Origin: Candidatus Omnitrophota bacterium
GTDB taxonomy: Bacteria; Omnitrophota; Gorgyraeia; Zapsychrales; Fredricksoniimonadaceae
Direction: 5' to 3'
DNA: 8,705 nt
Assembly: GCA_017987425.1 (NCBI GenBank)
Contig: JAGNTT010000073.1
Span: 1-8,705, forward strand
In this document: positions 6,175-8,705 of the stretch, one piece after another
Position numbering within the stretch: the stretch's first letter is position 1
How the letters are laid out: the number at the start of each line of letters is the position of its first letter
Notes under the pieces: model-generated
The model's database searches: none
What the model saw: the letters and a program-made list of their open reading frames with translations, nothing else
What the model was told of the DNA's origin: nothing
Translations under genes and position numbers: made by a program

Positions 6175-6182
6175 CCCTTCCC
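6175..6182 (-). promoter_or_regulatory. Shine-Dalgarno deciding the start of the 117-aa gene
   Basis: The minus strand reads GGGAAGGG here with seven bases to the ATG at 6167. The upstream in-frame ATG at 6194 has no comparable site, and this purine block would lie inside its coding sequence, so the shorter start is preferred. Confidence 0.75.
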
Positions 6183-6239
6183 TAAGCCATTCATAATCTT
6201 TAACTTGTGTGATGCTTAAAACGTTTAAATCTTAGTCGA

Positions 6240-6267
6240 AGTATATCATGGGAGGGGGCCAAAACAA
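6240..6267 (-). promoter_or_regulatory. Candidate extended -10 promoter for the 117-aa gene
   Basis: On the minus strand TTGTTT (-35, three of six) is followed after 16 bases by TATACT (-10, five of six), with TG one base upstream of the -10. Transcription would begin near 6233, with a leader of about 66 nt. An AAACGTTT palindrome (6218-6225) lies just downstream of the predicted start and could be an operator, though eight bases alone is weak evidence. Confidence 0.5.
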
Positions 6268-6284
6268 GCCGTGCAGGAAATATT

Positions 6285-6302
6285 TAAGGAAACGCTTCCT
6301 TA
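6285..6302 (-). terminator. Weak hairpin after plsY, possible terminator
   Basis: TAAGGAA and TTCCTTA form a perfect 7-bp stem with a 4-base loop, 41 nt past the plsY stop. Only two G:C pairs are present and the minus-strand tail is AATATTT rather than a clean T-run, so termination would be inefficient at best. No better candidate exists between plsY and the promoter of the next gene. Confidence 0.3.
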
Positions 6303-6343
6303 TTGGAAATAAAGGAGTTACAGCAATATTTGAGGAAAATAAA

Positions 6344-6979
6344 TTAGCGGCTATGCCATGGAAACCGAACCCTTCCTTCTTTACGCTCCAGAAGGCGGGT
6401 GATGTTGGGACGGTGCCGGAGGACTACAAACACGCATAAAATAACGCTTAACATAATAACCGCAAATGGTTGCGGAAATATTAAGGCCAGTACTGGCAGG
6501 ATAATGGCGGCAATGATCGAGGCCAAGGAAACATAACCGCCGACCAAGAATGTCACAATCCATGAAAGAAAAGTATATAACACAACAGGACGGATCGAGG
6601 CGATGGCAATCGTGAGCCCGATCAAGACCCCCAGGCTCGTGGCAATGCCCTTACCTCCTTTAAAGTTTAGAAAAACTGTCCAGTTGTGGCCGCAAACAAC
6701 GATAATCCCCAGAATGACCCTCATTAATGGATCTGTCTGGCCGAAAAGGTCAGCCACCAGCGATGTCACCACAGCCCCTTTGAGAACATCCAGAAGCAAG
6801 ACTGCCGTGCCAGGGCCTTTGCCCAGAATGCGAAACGCGTTAGTCGCCCCGACATTTCCGGACCCGTGCTGACGGATGTCTATCCCTTTGAGCGCACGGC
6901 CGAAAATATACGCGGTCGGAATCGCGCCGATCAGATAACTGACTATAACGGCACCGACAACATTAAGAACCGGCATCAT
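6344..6979 (-). CDS. plsY: Glycerol-3-phosphate acyltransferase PlsY
   Basis: A 211-aa integral membrane protein of normal PlsY length. It transfers the acyl group from acyl-phosphate (made by PlsX) to sn-glycerol-3-phosphate, giving lysophosphatidate, the first committed step of phospholipid synthesis. All three family motifs are visible: GSGNVGATN (39-47), GHNWTVFLNFKGGKGIATSLG (97-117, including the phosphate-binding Gly/Lys loop) and HRPNITRLLERKE (189-201). About five hydrophobic helices alternate with them. The ATG at 6979 lies within the end of pgsA (17-nt overlap), with AAGGG six bases upstream; the next codon is also ATG and could serve. Its place after pgsA puts two phospholipid steps in one transcript. 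Confidence 0.97.
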   Translation of the reverse strand: MMPVLNVVGAVIVSYLIGAIPTAYIFGRALKGIDIRQHGSGNVGATNAFRILGKGPGTAVLLLDVLKGAVVTSLVADLFGQTDPLMRVILGIIVVCGHNWTVFLNFKGGKGIATSLGVLIGLTIAIASIRPVVLYTFLSWIVTFLVGGYVSLASIIAAIILPVLALIFPQPFAVIMLSVILCVFVVLRHRPNITRLLERKEGRVRFPWHSR

Positions 6980-7523
6980 TGAGAACCCTTATTCCTTCCC
7001 TGATATAAAGCAATCCGGACACAATCGTCATGACCACCGCAAAAGGCCAGAGATATCTTGAGACATCCCACTGCAACAGCATACCGATTACACACAAGAT
7101 CTGCAAGAAGGCCGTGGCTTTTCCGCAGCGGTTGGCTTCAATCGACATCTTCCCCGTCGTCGACTGGATGATCGACGCGCCTAAAAGCAGAATGACGTCG
7201 CGGCTGATCAACGTGACAACAAACCAGAGAGGAAAATGAAATACCGGAAAATGCGGGCCCACCCAATGAAGACAGGAAAATGCGCTGATTAACAGAAGCT
7301 TGTCCGCAAGCGGATCGAGGATGGCGCCAGCCGGCGTTTTCTGGTAATAGCGTCGGGCAATGTATCCGTCGATCAAATCAGAAATGGCTGCAACCAAAAA
7401 AAGAGCCAGGGCGGCATATCTTAAATCATCGCGGGAAGGGGAATAATTCAAAAGTGTGGTGATGAACAAAGGCACAATCACTATGCGCCCGACAGTGACT
7501 TTATTGGCGAGGGTCATGCCCAT
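6963..7523 (-). CDS. pgsA: CDP-diacylglycerol-glycerol-3-phosphate 3-phosphatidyltransferase
   Basis: A 186-aa membrane enzyme that makes phosphatidylglycerophosphate from CDP-diacylglycerol and glycerol-3-phosphate, the committed step to phosphatidylglycerol. The complete CDP-alcohol phosphatidyltransferase signature D-x2-DG-x2-AR-x8-G-x3-D-x3-D is present: D49, D52-G53, A56-R57, G66, D70 and D74, the metal- and CDP-binding residues. The N-terminal LANKVTVGRI matches the usual PgsA opening (LPNxLTxxR). Several hydrophobic helices follow. The start at 7523 gives a TGATG junction sharing one base with the stop of the upstream lipoprotein gene. The ATG at 7517 (MTLANK) is an alternative. Other CDP-alcohol transferases (e.g. 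cardiolipin or phosphatidylserine type) are less likely given the length and opening. Confidence 0.93.
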   Translation of the reverse strand: MGMTLANKVTVGRIVIVPLFITTLLNYSPSRDDLRYAALALFLVAAISDLIDGYIARRYYQKTPAGAILDPLADKLLLISAFSCLHWVGPHFPVFHFPLWFVVTLISRDVILLLGASIIQSTTGKMSIEANRCGKATAFLQILCVIGMLLQWDVSRYLWPFAVVMTIVSGLLYIREGIRVLNDAGS

Positions 7524-7876
7524 CAATCCGCCAGTTCTTCGAGCTTGACCTTGTGCACCGGGCAGATATCGTGATCGGGACTAAATCGTTTTCCGTCGAC
7601 GGGACAGTATTTGATGGCGGCCTGTTTCATGTCCATAGCGCCCGCGATGGAACGCAGGGCCGACTGGGCTTCTTTGTCTTTGCGGATATCGCTGACAAGT
7701 TTTTTCTTTTGCTCGTCGGTCAGTTCCTGTCCGGAGAGCGCGCCGGCCACCTGCCCGACGGCATCCGCCACGTCCCTTCCTGATTCTTTGGAAGAGATGG
7801 CGCCTTTACCCGGCGCCGACTGGCATCCGGCCAGAATCACACAGAGAAGCAAAAAGACACAATAGAGGGGTCGCAT
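7523..7876 (-). CDS. Small lipoprotein with a C-terminal Cys/His motif, function unknown
   Basis: A 117-aa protein. The signal peptide MRPLYCVFLLLCVILAGC carries a clear lipobox LAGC, so Cys18 should be lipidated; the +2 Gln suits outer-membrane sorting. Residues 30-85 look helical and polar (VADAVGQVAGALSGQELTDE, then QKKKLVSDIRKDKEAQSALR). The C-terminus reads KYCPVDGKRFSPDHDICPVH (89-108): C91 and C105-P-V-H108 in a zinc-ribbon-like spacing, although a full four-ligand set would need another residue such as D94, H102 or the lone Cys. I know of no named family. It is two bases after the lepB stop with no visible ribosome binding site and is joined to pgsA by TGATG, so it is translated within the lepB-pgsA operon. 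Confidence 0.85.
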   Translation of the reverse strand: MRPLYCVFLLLCVILAGCQSAPGKGAISSKESGRDVADAVGQVAGALSGQELTDEQKKKLVSDIRKDKEAQSALRSIAGAMDMKQAAIKYCPVDGKRFSPDHDICPVHKVKLEELAD

Positions 7877-7878
7877 AT

Positions 7879-8508
7879 TTATTTGAGGGTACGGACGCGT
7901 GAGAACGGCCAGAAGATCAATTCGGCGCGGCCGATCACGTAGTCTTCGGGAATGAATCCCCAGTAACGGCTGTCATGACTCGACATGCTGTTGTCACCGA
8001 GCGCGAAATAATGCCCCTGAGGAACAACGATTTTCTCGTTCTTCTCGCCGTATTGTCCGGCATTGTAATAATATCTGTTACGGATACGCGGCTCATCGAC
8101 TTCTTTCCCGTCGATATATATCTTTCCTTCCTTGATCTCGACCGTCTCCCCGCCGAAGGCAATCAGGCGCTTGATGAAATCGCGTTTTTTATCCTCCGGA
8201 TAAACGAACACGATAATATCGCCGCGTGTCGGTTTCGAGATGCCGGGCAACCGGGCTTTGGAAATTGAGTCAGGAATGTGAAGTTTGTCACGGACGCGTA
8301 TGGCAAAAAATTCAGGCAGGAGTTTCGGCCCGTAGCGGAGTTTGTTGACAAATAAACGGTCCCCCTCAATCAGAGTCATGCGCATGGAACCGCTTGGAAT
8401 TTTGAAGGGCTGAACGAAATATGTACGGATAAAAGCGGCGAGGATCAGAGCTATAAAAATCGACTCCATCCACTCCCTGATTTCCGATTTGGCTTCTGAT
8501 TTCGACAT
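7879..8508 (-). CDS. lepB: Signal peptidase I
   Basis: A 209-aa membrane-anchored serine protease that removes signal peptides from exported proteins on the outer face of the inner membrane. A single N-terminal helix (about 15-31) precedes box B, FKIPSGSMRMTL, with the nucleophile S41. Box C is GDRLFVNKL (49-57), box D is FIKRLIAFGGETVEI (111-125) with the general-base Lys113, and box E is GDNSMSSHDSRYWGFIP (171-187). All catalytic boxes are intact. There is one N-terminal transmembrane helix instead of E. coli's two, as in many bacteria. The frame extends to a TTG at 8520, but the ATG at 8508 has GAGG six bases upstream and is preferred. The lepA stop is eight bases away, the classical lepA-lepB order. 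Confidence 0.97.
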   Translation of the reverse strand: MSKSEAKSEIREWMESIFIALILAAFIRTYFVQPFKIPSGSMRMTLIEGDRLFVNKLRYGPKLLPEFFAIRVRDKLHIPDSISKARLPGISKPTRGDIIVFVYPEDKKRDFIKRLIAFGGETVEIKEGKIYIDGKEVDEPRIRNRYYYNAGQYGEKNEKIVVPQGHYFALGDNSMSSHDSRYWGFIPEDYVIGRAELIFWPFSRVRTLK

Positions 8509-8516
8509 AATAATCC

Positions 8517-8705
8517 TCAAATTTTTAAGGCAGCCAGAAAAGCTTCCTGCGGGACTTCAACACGGCCGATCTGCTTGAGTTTCTTTTTGCCTTCTTTTTG
8601 CTTTTCCCAGAGTTTGCGTTTGCGGGTGATGTCGCCGCCGTAGCATTTGGCGGTGACATTTTTACCCGCGGCCTTGATGCGGGCGCTCGATATGATCCGC
8701 CCGTC
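8517..8705 (-). CDS. lepA: Elongation factor 4 (LepA), C-terminal end only
   Basis: The last 62 codons and a TGA of a gene that enters from the right edge. The translation contains NVTAKCYGGDITRKRKLWEK (16-35), QKEGKKKLKQIGRVEVPQEA (36-55) and FLAALKI, which is the highly conserved C-terminal domain of LepA/EF4. That domain contacts the ribosomal peptidyl-transferase region and the tRNA acceptor arm. LepA is a translational GTPase acting on the ribosome during initiation or stalled elongation; its G domain lies outside the window. The TGA overlaps the ribosome binding site region of lepB, consistent with a lepA-lepB operon. The 5' end is missing only because of the window edge. Confidence 0.97.
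   Translation of the reverse strand, partial: DGRIISSARIKAAGKNVTAKCYGGDITRKRKLWEKQKEGKKKLKQIGRVEVPQEAFLAALKI

Noticed and set aside
6211..6231. A 21-base dyad around AAACGTTT as an operator of the basic protein gene
   Set aside because: Only the central eight bases are perfectly palindromic and the flanks pair poorly; short AT-rich palindromes are common by chance.
6248..6439. A 63-codon plus-strand frame entering the 3' end of plsY
   Set aside because: It overlaps the conserved third PlsY motif region on the other strand and has no convincing start signals of its own.

Overview
The window is gene-dense bacterial DNA. Every well-supported gene lies on the minus strand, so the layout is best read from right to left. 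The codon-rich sequence has middling GC. There are three or four lipobox-bearing lipoproteins, a peptidoglycan-binding lipoprotein, and standard bacterial LepA, LepB, PgsA and PlsY. This indicates a diderm-type bacterium that is free-living or at least makes its own phospholipids. The mix of a coiled-coil/Ser-linker/PG-binding lipoprotein, an ATP-grasp next to a zinc metallopeptidase, and frequent TTG/GTG starts reminds me of Candidatus Omnitrophota or deltaproteobacterial-like genomes. That placement is an impression, not a demonstrated assignment. I saw no tRNA, rRNA, insertion sequence, CRISPR array or prophage.

Right block (about 8705 to 6344): the end of lepA, then lepB (signal peptidase I), a small lipoprotein with a Cys-rich tail, pgsA and plsY. 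Gaps are 8 and 2 nt, then there is a TGATG junction, then a 17-nt overlap. This reads as one envelope-biogenesis operon covering signal-peptide cleavage and two early phospholipid steps.

Middle block (about 6343 to 4643): two single-gene units. One is a 117-aa, very basic protein of unknown function with its own extended -10 promoter, strong ribosome binding site and textbook intrinsic terminator. The other is a 239-aa lipoprotein of unknown function behind a 313-nt intergenic stretch. That stretch also contains a candidate 29-codon ORF on the plus strand.

Left block (4750 to 1): an extended -10 promoter followed by seven tightly packed genes. In order they are a peptidoglycan-binding lipoprotein (GTG start), a YeeZ-like atypical short-chain dehydrogenase/epimerase (TTG start), a two-helix membrane protein, a 215-aa protein with a possible helix-turn-helix, a VOC/glyoxalase-fold protein, a zinc metallopeptidase with HEAGH, and a D-Ala-D-Ala-ligase-like ATP-grasp enzyme that runs off the left edge. 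The co-transcription of an amino-acid/peptide ligase, a metallopeptidase and a peptidoglycan-binding lipoprotein is the most interesting context. It could be an uncharacterised peptide or cell-wall modification pathway, but no substrate can be read from the sequence.
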